7,472 bases of DNA from an uncultured Elusimicrobia bacterium. Lineage in GTDB: Bacteria; Elusimicrobiota; Endomicrobiia; Endomicrobiales; Endomicrobiaceae. Made by a program: the position numbers and the translations under genes. Where the stretch lies: contig CAMVLN010000075.1 in assembly GCA_947168325.1 (NCBI GenBank), positions 1 to 7,472 of the forward strand. Direction: 5' to 3'. The notes beneath the pieces are model-generated. The model ran no database searches, was not told the DNA's origin, and was given only the letters and a program-made list of their open reading frames with translations. Within the stretch, counting starts at the first letter, position 1; the number at the start of each line of letters is the position of its first letter. Below are positions 6,421 to 7,472 of this stretch, piece by piece.

Positions 6421-6494
6421 AAAAAATTATGAAGTAATTTTTGTCAATTGTAAGTTAAATAAAATATACATAAATATTTAGGGTAGTGGGTAGT

Positions 6495-7400
6495 ATGCAA
6501 GAAGAAATAATACGAAAAATTAATGATTTTAAAAAGCAAAGAAATGCTGTAATTTTAGTCCATAATTATCAAAAACAAGAAATTCAAGAAATTGCAGATT
6601 TTATTGGTGATTCTTTGGGACTTAGTAGAGAAGCAGCAAATACTAATGCAGATGTAATTGTTTTTTGTGGTGTTCATTTTATGGCAGAAACTGCCTTAAT
6701 TTTAAATCCTAATAAAAAAGTGTTGTTGCCTGATTTAAGTTCAGGTTGCCCCATGGCAGATATGATAACAGAAGAGCAATTAATACAATTTAAAAAAGAA
6801 AATCCACAAGCAACTGTTGTTACATACATAAATTCAACTGCAGAAGTTAAAGCAGAGACTGATATTTGTTGTACATCATCGAATGCAATAAATATTGTTA
6901 AATCTATTAAGAATGACAAAATTATCTTTTGCCCTGATAGGAATTTAGGTTCTTATGTACAAAAAGTATTAAACAAAAAACTTATTTTATGGAATGGATA
7001 TTGCCCTACTCATATGAGAATATTACCTGAATATGTTATTAAACAAAAGAAGAAACATCCTAATGCATTATTTTTAGCTCATCCTGAATGTCAACCTGCA
7101 ACGGTAGATTTAGCAGATGAAGTGTTATCTACAACAGGAATATTAAATTATGTAGCAAAAAGTGATAAAGACGAATTTATTATAGGAACAGAAAACGAAA
7201 TAACATTTATGTTGCAAAGAAAATATCCTAATAAAAAGTTTTATACTGTTACAGATTTAGCAGTGTGTCCCAATATGAAAAAAAACTCTTTAGAGAAAGT
7301 TTTATATGTATTACAGGAAATGAAAAATGAAATTAAGGTTAGAAAAGATATAGCAAGCAAAGCTATTATTCCTATACAAAGAATGTTGAAAATAAGATAA
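6495..7400 (+). CDS. nadA: Quinolinate synthase
   Basis: NadA (EC 2.5.1.72) is a cytoplasmic [4Fe-4S] enzyme that condenses iminoaspartate with dihydroxyacetone phosphate to quinolinate in de novo NAD synthesis. The 301-residue product is the usual length of the short NadA form. The three cluster cysteines are visible: Cys85 in SSGCPMAD, Cys170 in WNGYCPTH and Cys258 in VCPNMK. Other family motifs are VHNYQ (22-26), GDSLGLS (38-44), VIVFCGVHFMAETA (54-67), YINSTAEVKA (111-120), CTSSNA (126-131), HPEC (196-199) and GTENE (231-235), where the family more often has TE-x-G. A GTG at 6486 would add three residues, but ATG at 6495 is preferred because the GGG-rich stretch upstream is then better spaced and the family N-terminus fits. 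L-aspartate oxidase (nadB) or aspartate dehydrogenase, which make iminoaspartate, and nadC are not in the window. Confidence 0.96.
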   Translation: MQEEIIRKINDFKKQRNAVILVHNYQKQEIQEIADFIGDSLGLSREAANTNADVIVFCGVHFMAETALILNPNKKVLLPDLSSGCPMADMITEEQLIQFKKENPQATVVTYINSTAEVKAETDICCTSSNAINIVKSIKNDKIIFCPDRNLGSYVQKVLNKKLILWNGYCPTHMRILPEYVIKQKKKHPNALFLAHPECQPATVDLADEVLSTTGILNYVAKSDKDEFIIGTENEITFMLQRKYPNKKFYTVTDLAVCPNMKKNSLEKVLYVLQEMKNEIKVRKDIASKAIIPIQRMLKIR

Positions 7401-7401
7401 C

Positions 7402-7472
7402 ATGAATATTAATCTATTTAGTCAATATTATAGTTTACTAAAAAGTTCAAATTTTGGATTAAAATTAGATTA
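7402..7472 (+). CDS. Start of an unidentified gene, cut by the right edge
   Basis: An ATG one base after the nadA stop opens a frame that stays open for 23 codons to the window end (MNINLFSQYYSLLK, then SSNFGLKLD). The tight spacing fits an operon with nadA, but the bases before the ATG contain no good Shine-Dalgarno match, so translation would rely on coupling or a weak site. The peptide does not look like the N-terminus of NadB (no FAD-binding GxGxxG) . An FGLKL motif loosely recalls the N-terminus of folylpolyglutamate synthases, but 23 residues are too few to name it. Confidence 0.45.
   Translation, partial: MNINLFSQYYSLLKSSNFGLKLD

Overview
This is a strongly AT-rich window in which every supported gene lies on the + strand. 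The order is: the 3' part of a gene for an uncharacterised envelope protein (TIGR03545-like), a membrane-anchored SGNH/GDSL-type hydrolase with a large helical insert, a P2-type cation-transporting ATPase, hydroxyethylthiazole kinase (thiM), quinolinate synthase (nadA), and the first codons of an unidentified gene running off the right edge. I see no rRNA, tRNA, CRISPR array, transposase or integrase.

Organism: the A/T-dominated codon use, TGA used as a stop (end of the hydrolase gene, so no recoded TGA) and the TIGR03545-like protein (a family known from diderm bacteria) point to an AT-rich Gram-negative-type bacterium. The hydrolase C-terminus, with its GDFGHCT-x-x-GN signature, resembles proteins I associate with Elusimicrobiota/Endomicrobia and Omnitrophota. 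An Endomicrobia-like, host-associated organism is therefore a reasonable but unproven guess.

Layout: bases 1-1118 hold the truncated envelope gene. A 72-bp gap follows, with a duplicated Shine-Dalgarno-like block and a small hairpin, before the hydrolase gene (1191-2558). The ATPase gene (2568-5291) starts 9 bp after it, with its ribosome binding site overlapping the hydrolase stop, so the two are probably co-transcribed. A 246-bp gap (5292-5537) follows. Its right end contains an exact 33-bp copy of the 3' end of the hydrolase gene, still in the same reading frame, which runs to a stop one base before thiM. thiM (5538-6332) and nadA (6495-7400) are separated by a 162-bp gap with a good extended -10 promoter. 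A new reading frame opens at 7402.

How the genes relate: thiM (thiamine salvage) and nadA (de novo NAD synthesis) are both cofactor genes but act in separate pathways, and neither has its usual partners inside the window. The hydrolase and ATPase look like an operon by spacing only. The most notable structure is the 33-bp direct repeat bracketing the whole ATPase gene. It suggests either that the ATPase segment was inserted between the hydrolase gene and thiM, or that a second hydrolase gene once lay in front of thiM and has been almost entirely deleted. No new defence or mobile system is visible.
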